Below, one piece after another: positions 8,447 through 17,102 of a stretch of DNA of 64,000 nt. A program made the translations under genes and the position numbers. Within the stretch, counting starts at the first letter, position 1, and each line of letters begins with the position of its first letter. Origin of the DNA: Campylobacteraceae bacterium (GTDB lineage Bacteria; Campylobacterota; Campylobacteria; Campylobacterales; Arcobacteraceae). Below the pieces are notes generated by a model, which was not told the DNA's origin, did not search any database, and saw only the letters and a list, made by a program, of their open reading frames with translations. The stretch spans positions 62,001 through 126,000 of the forward strand of contig JABXII010000011.1 in NCBI GenBank assembly GCA_013373175.1, written 5' to 3'.

Positions 8447-11400
8447 ATGGTTGAATCAATTATTTCACAAAGTATAAAAAACAAATTTTTAATTATCTTT
8501 GTAATGCTTGTATTAGCTATTGGCTCTATTTGGGCTATCAAAAATACAAGCTTAGATGCACTACCTGACTTGTCCCCTCCACAAGTAATTGTACAAGTGA
8601 AGTGGGCAGGGCAAAGTCCTAAGACTATAGAAGAACAAGTTTCTTATCCTCTTATTTCAAATCTTATGAGCCTTCCAAATATTGAGACTGTAAGAGCAAT
8701 GAGCTCTTTTCAAAATGCACTTATTTATGTGATATTTAAAGATGGAACAGACCTTTATGATTCTAGAAATAGAATCTTAGAACAGCTTTCACAACTTCAA
8801 GGAGCATTCCCCGAAGGTGTTGATGTAGCAATTGGTCCAGATGCAACTGGTGTCGGTTGGGCTTACCAATATGCTTTAAAATCTGATACTAAATCACTTG
8901 ATGAGTTAAGAACGCTACAGGACTATTATTATGAGTTTGCACTTTTGGGTGTTGATGGAGTTAGCGAGATTGCATCTATTGGTGGATTTATTAAAAACTA
9001 TGAGATTACTATTGACCAAGATAAGATGGTGCAATATGATGTTTCAATTACTGATTTGAAAAAAGCAATAGAATCTAACAACGATGAAAAAGGTGGAAGA
9101 ATCATTTTAGAAAATGGTTTTGAACATATGATTCAAGCAAAAGGCTTTTTAAAAACTGTTGAAGATATTGAAAATATTACTATAAAAACTTTTAACTCTA
9201 ATCCTCTTATGATAAAGGATATTGCAAGTGTTAATATTACTTCATCAAACAGAAGAGGTATGGCAGATTTAAACGGACAAGGTGAAACTGTTGGTGGAAT
9301 TGTAGTTGTACGTTATGGAGAAAATCCTTACTCAGTAATCAAAAGAGTTAAAGAAAAACTAGATACTTTAAAAACAGATGATGTTGAAGTTGTTGAAGTT
9401 TATGATAGAAGTTCGCTTATTGATAAAGCAATTGATACTTTAAAAAATACTCTTTTAGAAGAGTCAATTATAGTTATGATTATTGTGGCTTTGTTTTTAT
9501 TTCACTTCAGATCAGCACTTATTATTATCATTACTTTGCCACTTACAGTTATGATTACTTTTTTATTAATGAAGTTCTTTAACTTAGGTTCAAATATTAT
9601 GAGTCTAGGTGGTATTGCAATTGCAATTGGAGCAATGGTTGATGCAACAATTGTTATGGTAGAAAATGCCCATAAACATCTTCAAGGAAAAGAAGATATC
9701 TCAAATAAAGAACGAATTGATATTATAATCAAGTCTTCAAAGCAAGTAGGGCGACCAATCTTCTTTGCACTAGTTCTTGTTGTAGTCTCTTTCTTACCAA
9801 TTTTTGTATTAACAGGACAAGAGGGAAGATTGTTTACACCTTTAGCATTTACTAAAACATTTGCAATGGTAGCTGGAGCAATTTTATCTATTACTATTGT
9901 TCCTATTTTAATGATTTTTTTTATAAAAGGAAAAATCCTAAGGGAAGATAAAAACATCTTAAATAGGTTTTTTGTGAAACTTTATTCTCCTATTTTAAAA
10001 TTATCACTTAAATTTAGATATTTAATTGTTGCTCTTTTTGTTTTTACTTTGGCTCTTTCTTATCCTGTATATAAAAAGTTAAATTGGGAATTTATGCCAA
10101 TGATGAATGAGCAAACTTTTATGTATATGCCAGTAACTCCATATGGTATTGGAGTTGATTTATCAAAGGAGTTAACTCAAAAAACAAATCAAATATTAAA
10201 GTCTTTTCCAGAAGTTAATACAGTATTTGGTAAAGCAGGGCGAGCAGATACTGCAACTGATCCAGCACCATTAGCTATGATTGAAACAATAGTTACTTTC
10301 AAGCCAGAAAATCAATGGCGGGAAGGAATGACATATAAAAAGCTTATGCAAGAGATGGACCAAAAGCTAAAAGTTGCAGGACTTATTAATTCCTGGACAT
10401 ATCCAATCCGTGGAAGAATCGATATGCTTCTTACAGGTATTAGAACTCCTTTAGGAATAAAGCTTTATGGAAATGATCATCAAAAGTTAGAAGATACTGC
10501 TTTAGAGTTTGAGAAAAGACTTAAAAAACTAGATTCAACTTTATCAGTATCAACTGATAAAATAAACTCTGGATACTATTTAAATATAAAGCTTGATGAA
10601 TTAATGTTAGCTAGATATGGTATTACAAAAAATGATATTCTTTCAACAATCTCTTTAGGTGTTGCAGGTTCAAAAGTTACAACACTTTTTGATGGATTAG
10701 AAAGATATCCTGTTAGCTTAAGGTTTGAAACAAGTCAAAGGGAAGATATAAATGCTTTAAATAATCTTCAAGTAAAAACTAAACTTGGATTTCAGCCTTT
10801 ACAGATGTTTGCAGATTTAAATTATGAAGAAGGACCTTCTGTAATAAAATCAGAGAAAGCACTTAACGTTAACTTCATTTATATTACTCCTAAAGCGGAT
10901 ATCTCATCAAAACAATACAAGAATGAAGCAAAAGAGATTCTTGCTGATATGAAGCTTCCTGAAGGCTTCTATTATGAATGGGCAGGGCAGAGTGAATATT
11001 TGGAATCAGCAATGAATAAATTTGTCTTTATTATTCCATTGACTTTTGTACTTATATTTATTCTTATATATTTTGCACTTAAAAATATCACATATACTTT
11101 TATTATATTTTTTACTTTGCCCTTTGCCTTAACGGGTGGAATATTTTATTTGGAAGTTTTAAATTTTAATATGTCAATTGCAGTTGTTGTTGGTTTTTTA
11201 GCTTTACTCGGAGTTGCAGCAGAAACTTCTATTGTAATGCTTGTATATTTACATGAAGCTATGAAAGAGTTACAACAGAAGTGTGAAGAACCTGATAGTA
11301 CTCATATTTTTCATGCAGTTTATAAAGGTGCTGTTTTAAGACTTAGACCTAAACTTATGACTTTGTTTGCAATCTTAGGTGGGCTTATTCCTATTATGTA

Positions 11401-11563
11401 TATTGATGGAGTAGGAAGTGAAGTAATGCAAAGAATAGCTGCACCTATGATTGGAGGAATGACTTCTTCTGCAATATTAACATTAGTGATAATACCTGCA
11501 ATTTTTTATATACTAGCAATTAGAAAAAATGGAAAAATGGCGGAAATTGATATTTCCCATTAA
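8447..11563 (+). CDS. heavy-metal RND efflux pump, CusA/CzcA family
   Basis: A 1038-aa inner-membrane proton-driven metal pump. It has 12 predicted spans in two repeats (first near residue 12; clusters about 335-500 and 865-1025) with two large periplasmic loops. The relay region GAMVDATIVMVENAHK in the fourth span is that of the heavy-metal efflux subfamily, and the GPDATGVGWAYQYAL segment is characteristic of CusA/CzcA. Methionines in TDPAPLAM and RIDM, about 50 residues apart, correspond as I remember them to two of the copper-relay methionines of CusA; the third position appears to be isoleucine. With the Met-rich small protein this favours copper or silver over zinc or cobalt, but metal choice is inference. 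Confidence 0.93.
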   Translation: MVESIISQSIKNKFLIIFVMLVLAIGSIWAIKNTSLDALPDLSPPQVIVQVKWAGQSPKTIEEQVSYPLISNLMSLPNIETVRAMSSFQNALIYVIFKDGTDLYDSRNRILEQLSQLQGAFPEGVDVAIGPDATGVGWAYQYALKSDTKSLDELRTLQDYYYEFALLGVDGVSEIASIGGFIKNYEITIDQDKMVQYDVSITDLKKAIESNNDEKGGRIILENGFEHMIQAKGFLKTVEDIENITIKTFNSNPLMIKDIASVNITSSNRRGMADLNGQGETVGGIVVVRYGENPYSVIKRVKEKLDTLKTDDVEVVEVYDRSSLIDKAIDTLKNTLLEESIIVMIIVALFLFHFRSALIIIITLPLTVMITFLLMKFFNLGSNIMSLGGIAIAIGAMVDATIVMVENAHKHLQGKEDISNKERIDIIIKSSKQVGRPIFFALVLVVVSFLPIFVLTGQEGRLFTPLAFTKTFAMVAGAILSITIVPILMIFFIKGKILREDKNILNRFFVKLYSPILKLSLKFRYLIVALFVFTLALSYPVYKKLNWEFMPMMNEQTFMYMPVTPYGIGVDLSKELTQKTNQILKSFPEVNTVFGKAGRADTATDPAPLAMIETIVTFKPENQWREGMTYKKLMQEMDQKLKVAGLINSWTYPIRGRIDMLLTGIRTPLGIKLYGNDHQKLEDTALEFEKRLKKLDSTLSVSTDKINSGYYLNIKLDELMLARYGITKNDILSTISLGVAGSKVTTLFDGLERYPVSLRFETSQREDINALNNLQVKTKLGFQPLQMFADLNYEEGPSVIKSEKALNVNFIYITPKADISSKQYKNEAKEILADMKLPEGFYYEWAGQSEYLESAMNKFVFIIPLTFVLIFILIYFALKNITYTFIIFFTLPFALTGGIFYLEVLNFNMSIAVVVGFLALLGVAAETSIVMLVYLHEAMKELQQKCEEPDSTHIFHAVYKGAVLRLRPKLMTLFAILGGLIPIMYIDGVGSEVMQRIAAPMIGGMTSSAILTLVIIPAIFYILAIRKNGKMAEIDISH

Positions 11564-11574
11564 AAAGTAAAAAA

Positions 11575-11602
11575 TGTGTAGTTATCACACGATAACTACA
11601 CA
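11575..11602 (-). terminator. intrinsic terminator, minus strand
   Basis: A perfect 12-bp stem (11575-11586 and 11591-11602, loop ACAC). On the minus strand it is followed by TTTTTT and a further T-rich stretch, so it terminates leftward transcription from the RRM-protein gene. On the plus strand it is followed by A residues, so it is a poor terminator for the efflux operon. Confidence 0.8.
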
Positions 11603-11606
11603 AAAA

Positions 11607-11623
11607 AGAAGTAAAATACTTCT
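11607..11623 (-). terminator. second intrinsic terminator, minus strand
   Basis: On the minus strand the sequence reads AGAAGTA, a TTT loop, TACTTCT and five more T residues: a compact canonical intrinsic terminator. It lies just upstream, in the direction of transcription, of the stronger stem at 11575-11602, giving a tandem pair downstream of the inverted-repeat element and the RRM gene. Confidence 0.7.
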
Positions 11624-11636
11624 ACAGTTTTAGCAA

Positions 11637-11720
11637 ATATAATGGAACTCTAACTTACACTATAAGATATAACCAACCAACCAGCAAGAGACTTCTCCTT
11701 AAGAAGGGGTTCCATTATAT
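11637..11720 (-). ncRNA. candidate structured RNA closed by a 12-bp inverted repeat
   Basis: The 84-nt element is bounded by a perfect 12-bp inverted repeat, ATATAATGGAAC at 11637-11648 and GTTCCATTATAT at 11709-11720. The interior contains a triple AACC repeat and a small hairpin with arms CTTC and GAAG. Two minus-strand terminators follow within 30 nt, so a small RNA or a processed 3' end of the RRM mRNA is plausible. Each arm also contains TATAAT, reading inward from both sides, so the arms might instead be two convergent -10 boxes. The strand call rests only on the terminators. Confidence 0.35.
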
Positions 11721-11771
11721 AACTGTAAATTTAGATTTTATATTTTTATTGTAGTTTTCGAAAAGAGAAGA

Positions 11772-12038
11772 CTAGAATTGTCTTCTAGGTCTCTCTTCTC
11801 TAGGTCTCGCTTCATTAACTCTTAAAGTTCTACCTTCAACTTCATTACCATTCAGTTTTTCAATAGCTTCGTTACCTGCAGATGCATCTGCCATTTCAAC
11901 AAAACCAAAACCTTTTGATCTTCCTGTTTCTCTATCTGTGATAACCTTAGCGCTTTTTACTTCACCGAACTCAGCGAAAACTTTTTCTAACTCACTATCA
12001 CTCATTCTAAATGATAGATTTCCAACATAAATGTTCAT
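11772..12038 (-). CDS. RNA-binding protein, single RRM domain
   Basis: An 88-aa protein consisting of one RNA recognition motif. RNP2 (IYVGNL, residues 3-8) and RNP1 (KGFGFVEM, about 42-49) are both intact, with the aromatic residues needed for RNA stacking. A short arginine/glutamate-rich tail ends PRRQF. Such small glycine/arginine-tailed RRM proteins are common in Campylobacterota and cyanobacteria and often respond to cold. It is monocistronic, with two terminators downstream. Particular RNA targets are unknown. Confidence 0.93.
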   Translation of the reverse strand: MNIYVGNLSFRMSDSELEKVFAEFGEVKSAKVITDRETGRSKGFGFVEMADASAGNEAIEKLNGNEVEGRTLRVNEARPREERPRRQF

Positions 12039-12104
12039 TACTTTTATTCCTTTGTTTAATTAAAGAATATTATGCCTTATTATTTGTAAATATGCAAGTT
12101 TTTT

Positions 12105-13517
12105 TTAAGCTTCTTTACCAAAGTTTACACTAATTGCGTTATTTATTCTTGTTTTTGTTTCTTCAAAACCTAAAATTGCCATTATGTCATAAACAGAAGG
12201 TGCTTGCGTTCCACCAGTAAGAGCAATTCTAATTGGTTGGAAAAGTTGAGGGAATTTAAGCTCAAACTCTTCTATAAATGGCTTAGTAATTAATTCATAA
12301 TCACAAGCTAGATGAAGTGAATCTTTGTTGTCTTCAAGTAGTTGAACATAACTTTCTAAGATTTTGATTGTATTTTCTTTTACAAACTTTTTACTTCCTT
12401 TAGCTTCATACTCTGTAGGAACAGTTATTATCTTTTCAACTGCTTCTTTTAATTCAATTAAAGTTTGTGCTCTCTCTTTTGAAAGGTCTAATAACATCTC
12501 TTTTTTATCATGTCCGTCTAAGTGACAATCAAAAAATTCTAACTCTTTTGATAATCTATCATTAGAAACATTTTTAATATAGTGTGCATTTAACCATAAT
12601 AATTTTTCTTCATTATAAGAAGATGCTGATTTATTAATATTGCTTGGGTCAAATAGTTCTAACATCTCTTCCATTGAGAAAATTTCTTGGTCTTTATTTG
12701 ACCATCCAAGTCTAACTAAAAAGTTTAGAAGAGCTTCAGGAAGATAACCTTTTCTTTTATAATCCATAACATCAAGTGCACCATCTCTTTTTGATAGTTT
12801 TTTACCTTGAGGATTATTTATCATTGGAACATGGTAGAATTTTGGAACTTCAAAACCTAGTGCTTCATAGATAACAATTTGTTTTGCAGTATTTGTTAAA
12901 TGGTCATCTCCTCTAATAACATCAGTCATTCCCATTAGAGCATCATCAATTGTTACAACAAAATTATATGTTGGCATACCATTACTTCTTGCAATGACAA
13001 AATCATCTACTTCTGAACAATCAAAGTTCATAATTGATCTTACACCATCTATAAAAGTAATTACACCATCTTCAGGAGATTTAATTCTTACTACTGGTTC
13101 TACTCCTTCAGGAATTTCTGGAAGCTCTTTACCAACTTCAGGTCTCCACGTTCCATCATATCTAGGAGTCTCTTTATTCGCCATTTGCTTTTCTCTTAAA
13201 GCATCTAACTCTTCTTTACTCATATAACAGTAGTATGCATTTCCTTCATCAAGAAGTTGCTGAATATATTTTTTATAGATGTCTAATCTTTTTGATTGGT
13301 ATTCAACTGTACCATCATAAGATAAGCCAACCCAATCAAAAGCTTCTAATATTGCTGCCATTGCATCTTCATTGTTTCTTTGAGTGTCAGTATCCTCAAT
13401 TCTTAATCTAAACTCACCTTTTGTTCTTCTTGCCCAAAGGTAGCTATAAAGTGCAGTTCTTAAACCACCAATATGTAAATATCCTGTTGGACTTGGAGCA
13501 AATCTAGTAATTGCCAT
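12105..13517 (-). CDS. gltX: glutamyl-tRNA synthetase
   Basis: A 470-aa class I aminoacyl-tRNA synthetase that charges tRNA with glutamate. The HIGH signature is in PSPTGYLHIGGLRTA (about residues 8-22) and the KMSKS signature appears as KLSKRDGA. The catalytic Rossmann domain is followed by the helical anticodon-binding domain. Members of this phylum usually carry two GltX enzymes, one specialised for tRNA-Gln, whose product is amidated by GatCAB; gatB is present elsewhere in this window. Which of the two this is cannot be decided from sequence by eye. Confidence 0.95.
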   Translation of the reverse strand: MAITRFAPSPTGYLHIGGLRTALYSYLWARRTKGEFRLRIEDTDTQRNNEDAMAAILEAFDWVGLSYDGTVEYQSKRLDIYKKYIQQLLDEGNAYYCYMSKEELDALREKQMANKETPRYDGTWRPEVGKELPEIPEGVEPVVRIKSPEDGVITFIDGVRSIMNFDCSEVDDFVIARSNGMPTYNFVVTIDDALMGMTDVIRGDDHLTNTAKQIVIYEALGFEVPKFYHVPMINNPQGKKLSKRDGALDVMDYKRKGYLPEALLNFLVRLGWSNKDQEIFSMEEMLELFDPSNINKSASSYNEEKLLWLNAHYIKNVSNDRLSKELEFFDCHLDGHDKKEMLLDLSKERAQTLIELKEAVEKIITVPTEYEAKGSKKFVKENTIKILESYVQLLEDNKDSLHLACDYELITKPFIEEFELKFPQLFQPIRIALTGGTQAPSVYDIMAILGFEETKTRINNAISVNFGKEA

Positions 13518-13528
13518 TTCAGTAATCC

Positions 13529-13627
13529 TTATTTGTCTTTATTTTTGTAAGATTTAAAAAATCCAATTGCAGAGATTATTGCAACTCCTGCAATAAATAT
13601 TAGCATTGCTAAATCAAGAGGTTCCAT
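13529..13627 (-). CDS. 32-aa single-pass membrane micro-protein between rlmN and gltX
   Basis: A small ORF in the gap between rlmN and gltX: ATG at 13625-13627 (minus strand), TAA at 13529-13531. The product begins MEPLDLAM, has one strongly hydrophobic span of about 17 residues (LIFIAGVAIISAIGFF) and ends with a positively charged tail (KSYKNKDK), a typical inner-membrane anchor with a cytoplasmic basic end. The first five codons overlap the end of rlmN in another frame, and AAGGAAAC just upstream serves as Shine-Dalgarno, so it is translationally coupled. Function unknown. Confidence 0.7.
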   Translation of the reverse strand: MEPLDLAMLIFIAGVAIISAIGFFKSYKNKDK

Positions 13628-14681
13628 TTGTTTCCTTTTCTTTAAGTTGACCACATGCCGCTGAGATATCTAATCCTTTAGATTCTCTAATTGTACATAG
13701 TAAACCTCTACTAGTTAAATATTCTTGGAATTTTACCATATCATCCCTTTGTGGTCTTTGATATGATGTACCAGGATAAGGATTAAAATAAATTAAATTT
13801 ACTTTTGCCTTTATTCCATCAAGAAGTTTTAGAAGTTTTTGTGCAGATGCAATATCATCATTTTTATCTTTTATAACTAAATATTCAAACATAACTTTTT
13901 TTCTTGCATCAACTGGAAACTTTCTAACAGCATCAATAATTGATTTTATATTGTATGCTTTATTCATAGGAATAAGTTCACTTCTTAATTCATCATCAAC
14001 TGCGTGAAGTGAAATTGCAAGTTGAATTCCTAAATCTTCATTTCCAAGTTTTTCTATTTTTGATGATAATCCAGAAGTAGATACAGTTTGTCTTCTTCTT
14101 GATATTGCAAGTCCATCAATTTCAGAGAATACCTTTACAGAATGAACAAAATTCTTATAGTTATCAAGTGGTTCACCCATTCCCATAAAGACAATATTAA
14201 GTGTTTTGTTCTCTGCAATTTCATTATCTTTTTTAATTTGAACAATTTGATTTACTATTTCTCCAACTGAAAGGTTTCTAACAAAACCACCTTTTGCAGT
14301 TAGACAGAAAGTACATCCAACTTTACATCCAACTTGAGTTGAAATACAAACAGTATATTTTTCTCCTCTTTCAATTGAACCATCTTCATTTATCTTTTTT
14401 TCTTTCATAAGTAATAAAACAGATTCAACAGTATGTCCATCTTTTAATTGGAAAAGATATTTAATACTTCCATCAAGACTCTTTTCTTTTTTAACTATTT
14501 TTAGAATATCTATTTCATAGTTTTCTTTTAATTGTTCTTTTAAATCATTTGGAATATTTTTCATCTCATCATAAGATGTTACATATTTTTTGTATATCCA
14601 ATTGTAAACTTGCTTTGCTCTGAAGCTTGGTTTTAACTTTTCTTTTAATTCATCTAATGTGAAATCATAGATTGTACTCAT
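13614..14681 (-). CDS. rlmN: 23S rRNA adenine-2503 C2-methyltransferase
   Basis: A 355-aa radical-SAM enzyme that methylates C2 of A2503 in 23S rRNA and A37 of some tRNAs. The radical-SAM cluster motif CKVGCTFC follows VG at about residue 118. The GEPL segment (MGMGEPLDNY) and a C-terminal cysteine region (AACGQL, near residue 346) are the expected SAM-binding and methyl-transfer elements. Length and N-terminal domain match the family. It is upstream of a 32-aa membrane protein and gltX in the same direction. A long intergenic region with a parS site precedes it. Confidence 0.95.
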   Translation of the reverse strand: MSTIYDFTLDELKEKLKPSFRAKQVYNWIYKKYVTSYDEMKNIPNDLKEQLKENYEIDILKIVKKEKSLDGSIKYLFQLKDGHTVESVLLLMKEKKINEDGSIERGEKYTVCISTQVGCKVGCTFCLTAKGGFVRNLSVGEIVNQIVQIKKDNEIAENKTLNIVFMGMGEPLDNYKNFVHSVKVFSEIDGLAISRRRQTVSTSGLSSKIEKLGNEDLGIQLAISLHAVDDELRSELIPMNKAYNIKSIIDAVRKFPVDARKKVMFEYLVIKDKNDDIASAQKLLKLLDGIKAKVNLIYFNPYPGTSYQRPQRDDMVKFQEYLTSRGLLCTIRESKGLDISAACGQLKEKETNGTS

Positions 14682-14823
14682 AGCTTTCCTTTTAAGCTTT
14701 AAACTAATTTTGAAGTGTACAAAATCTTTTATTTGTAACAGTTAAAGTAAATAGGTTAGTTTATATTATTGTTGTAGTTTTATCGTGTAGAGTTTTTTAG
14801 TTTTCTTTTAAATCATCATTTTT

Positions 14824-14937
14824 TTAATATTGTTTCTCGAACTCTATGGCTACTTCGTATACCATCTCGTTTTCAACAGTTCTTGTGCTTGCACTCTCTG
14901 TGAGAAAAATATGAAGCAGTTCATATTTTCTTAACAT
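14824..14937 (-). CDS. possible 37-aa ORF abutting parS
   Basis: An open frame of 37 codons with ATG at 14935-14937, immediately next to the parS site, and TAA at 14824-14826. The peptide begins MLRKYELLHIF and ends EFEKQY, with charged, helix-prone composition. No clear Shine-Dalgarno precedes it: the sequence upstream is the parS palindrome itself. The segment is somewhat GC-richer than the rest of the intergenic region, which could reflect coding, a structured site or a dispersed repeat. I list it as a weak candidate. Confidence 0.25.
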   Translation of the reverse strand: MLRKYELLHIFLTESASTRTVENEMVYEVAIEFEKQY

Positions 14938-14953
14938 TGTTTCACGTGAAACA
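14938..14953. other. parS chromosome-partition site 1
   Basis: The 16-mer TGTTTCACGTGAAACA is a perfect palindrome identical to the conserved chromosomal parS consensus bound by ParB/Spo0J. It lies in a 370-bp intergenic region that also holds several other palindromes. Chromosomal parS sites usually cluster near oriC, so the window is probably in the origin-proximal part of the chromosome. parAB are not in the window. Confidence 0.93.
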
Positions 14954-15021
14954 CCGTAAAAAAAATGTAAATAGTTTTACATTTTTCGGTGTTGAAAGTG
15001 TAGTGGTGTGCAAGCTTGCAC
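14950..15021. other. hairpin and 14-bp palindrome beside parS
   Basis: Next to parS is a long imperfect hairpin: AACACCG at 14950-14956 pairs with CGGTGTT at 14987-14993, and inside it 14961-14971 pairs with 14976-14986 (11 bp) around a TAGT loop. A few bases further is a perfect 14-bp palindrome, GTGCAAGCTTGCAC, at 15008-15021. Neither has a T-run and no gene ends close by on the plus strand, so they are not plain terminators. The rest of 14682-14937 contains another hairpin (arms around AAAATATGAA and TTCATATTTT, about 14910-14930) and an inverted TGTTTCTC/GAGAAACA pair about 200 bp apart. Confidence 0.5.
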
Positions 15022-15051
15022 CCATGTAACTAGAGAAACATTTGAAAAGTA

Positions 15052-15588
15052 TTACTTGATAATTTGTTTTTCTAGTAAATATGAAGTTAATTTCTTCATT
15101 GCTTCTTTATGATTTTTCAAGAAGTCTTCGTGAGCATTTTCATTTGTATAATTTGTAATAACAAAGATTCCAGCAACTGGAATTTCAAACTCTTTGGCTA
15201 CTTGCAAAATAGAGTAGAATTCCATATTCTCTGCACCAACTCCATACTCATTAAAGTTTTTTGCTAGCTCAAAGTTTTTAGAAATATAATTAGAAGAATT
15301 AATGATAGTATCATTTCTTACCATTTTATTTTCAGACTCTAATACATTGTCTAAAGGTGTATAAGAGTTATCATCTAAAAATGATAGTTCAATATTAGCT
15401 GCTCTTTTTGATTCTACTATATCAAAGATTTCATGATTTCCATAGCTTCCTGCACTTCCAATAAAAAGTAAAAAATCAGGTTTGTCAAAAAGACATTGAC
15501 GAGTAAGATTAATTGCTGTTTCAATTAATCCTACTCCCATCTCTTTTGCAAAATTGAATCTTTCATTTCTACCTGCGCAGATTATCAT
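15052..15588 (-). CDS. nucleoside phosphorylase/nucleosidase-family protein
   Basis: A 178-aa member of the purine nucleoside phosphorylase/MTA-SAH nucleosidase fold. The segment FIGSAGSYG (about residues 40-50) corresponds to the phosphate or ribose loop, and GVGAENMEFYSI (about 115-126) to the conserved glutamate segment that binds ribose. It is shorter than the usual 230-aa nucleosidases, lacking N-terminal strands, as in the shortened homologues of this phylum. Substrate is uncertain. It overlaps the upstream SIMPL gene by 1 nt, so the two are co-translated. Confidence 0.7.
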   Translation of the reverse strand: MIICAGRNERFNFAKEMGVGLIETAINLTRQCLFDKPDFLLFIGSAGSYGNHEIFDIVESKRAANIELSFLDDNSYTPLDNVLESENKMVRNDTIINSSNYISKNFELAKNFNEYGVGAENMEFYSILQVAKEFEIPVAGIFVITNYTNENAHEDFLKNHKEAMKKLTSYLLEKQIIK

Positions 15589-16250
15589 TATTTACACTCC
15601 ATAAGAAATGAAGGGTTAATAGATATATCTTCTTTATTTGATTCAGGAACTGCAATTTTTGCATCTGTCATTTCTGCATTTGAATACATCATTCTTGCCA
15701 TTGGTCTATAATTAGAACTATTAATTGAAATATTTTTTACTTCACATTTTAGTCTTAAATCTTTTGATAGGTTTTTTGCATATCTTGTTCCCCAGTTAAT
15801 TGCTTCAAGTCTTAAGATATCATTTGCAATATCAAAAGTTGAATCTTTTACTGTCCATCTAAGATTGCTAATAACAATGTTTGTACTTCGTTCTTCTTTT
15901 AATTCAATCATTTTACTAACGAATTCATTAAGGTAACTTGCTTTATTTGAACTTACTTGATATCTTAATTCTCCTCTGTATCCTGTAATCTTTGGAGCAT
16001 TATTAGAAGTTCTATATTGTGGTCTTACTGTTAGTGTACCACTACTTTTTTCAATCTTATTGTATGTCTTTATTTTTTTATTAAACTTTTTAAGAGTTTT
16101 ATTTATCTCTTTTTCACTGTCACCTTCAACTACAACTGAAAAATATGTTGTAAGTGTATCTTCTGTTAAACTTTTTGAAAACTTTTTGTTAAAGTTTACT
16201 TCAAAAGAAAATAAGTAAATTGGTAAAATTAGTAATGCTAAAAATTTCAT
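15588..16250 (-). CDS. exported SIMPL (DUF541) domain protein
   Basis: A 220-aa secreted protein: signal peptide about 1-16 (LPIYLFSF) followed by one SIMPL/DUF541 domain, recognisable from the pattern of a conserved N-terminal strand (VVVEGDSEKEINKTLKK), the central TGYRGE segment and the C-terminal LRLEAINWGTRYAKNLSKDL helix. Members are periplasmic or cell-surface proteins of uncertain biochemical role, some linked to oxidative stress or kinase signalling. It lies between hisF and the nucleosidase-like gene; its stop overlaps the latter's start. Confidence 0.8.
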   Translation of the reverse strand: MKFLALLILPIYLFSFEVNFNKKFSKSLTEDTLTTYFSVVVEGDSEKEINKTLKKFNKKIKTYNKIEKSSGTLTVRPQYRTSNNAPKITGYRGELRYQVSSNKASYLNEFVSKMIELKEERSTNIVISNLRWTVKDSTFDIANDILRLEAINWGTRYAKNLSKDLRLKCEVKNISINSSNYRPMARMMYSNAEMTDAKIAVPESNKEDISINPSFLMECK

Positions 16251-16251
16251 G

Positions 16252-17013
16252 TTAAATCCTTACGGGAATATTGTTCTTTCTTAAATAGTGTTTTAACTCC
16301 ATGATGTCAATCTCTTTAAAGTGAAAAATTGATGCTGCTAAAGCTGCACTTGCTCCACATTCAAAAGCTTCTTTCATGTGTTCCATTGTTCCAGCACCGC
16401 CACTTGCAATAACTGGAATATCAACTATTTTAGAAATTTGCGATGTTATATCTAGTTCAAATCCTGTTTTAGCTCCATCTGTATCCATAGATGTTAAAAG
16501 GATTTCACCTGCACCTCTATTGTAAACTTCTTTTGCCCATTGTATTGCATCAATACCTGTATCTTCTCTTCCACCTTTTACAAAAACGTGGTATGAGCCA
16601 TCTTCAACTTTTTTTACATCAATTGCAACGACAATACATTGCGAACCAAACCTTTTGGCACCTTCATCTATAAAAGCTGGATTTACAACAGCAGAAGAGT
16701 TAACTGAAACTTTATCACAACCTACATTTAATAGCTTATAAATATCATCTAGTTTTCTAATTCCTCCACCAACTGTCAGGGGAATAAATACTTCTTTTGC
16801 TACATCTTTTACAATGTCAACAATAGTATCTCTATTTTCATGACTTGCAGTGATATCTAAAAATGTGATTTCATCTGCACCTTCATTGTTATATCTTTTA
16901 GCAACTTCTACTGGGTCTCCTGCATCTCTAAGACCAACAAAGTTAACCCCTTTTACTACTCTTCCATCTTTTACATCTAAGCAAGGTATGATTCTTTTTG
17001 CGAAATAACTCAA
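16252..17013 (-). CDS. hisF: imidazole glycerol phosphate synthase cyclase subunit
   Basis: A 253-aa (beta/alpha)8 barrel of histidine biosynthesis. With HisH it converts PRFAR and glutamine-derived ammonia to imidazole glycerol phosphate and AICAR. Catalytic Asp11-equivalent is in [12 protein letters not shown] (about residues 11-22) and the second catalytic Asp in VAIDVKK (about 130). The two phosphate-binding loops TVGGGIR and ASGGAG are present. hisH is not adjacent, as is common in this phylum, where his genes are scattered. The gene ends 2 nt before the SIMPL gene. Confidence 0.96.
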   Translation of the reverse strand: MSYFAKRIIPCLDVKDGRVVKGVNFVGLRDAGDPVEVAKRYNNEGADEITFLDITASHENRDTIVDIVKDVAKEVFIPLTVGGGIRKLDDIYKLLNVGCDKVSVNSSAVVNPAFIDEGAKRFGSQCIVVAIDVKKVEDGSYHVFVKGGREDTGIDAIQWAKEVYNRGAGEILLTSMDTDGAKTGFELDITSQISKIVDIPVIASGGAGTMEHMKEAFECGASAALAASIFHFKEIDIMELKHYLRKNNIPVRI

Positions 17014-17102
17014 AACTTAATCCTTATTGAAATTAAGCAAAAATCTTATCTAATTGTAAGTTAAATAAAGATATACTCTTTAGTTTTTAGTAGGAGAAGG
17101 TT

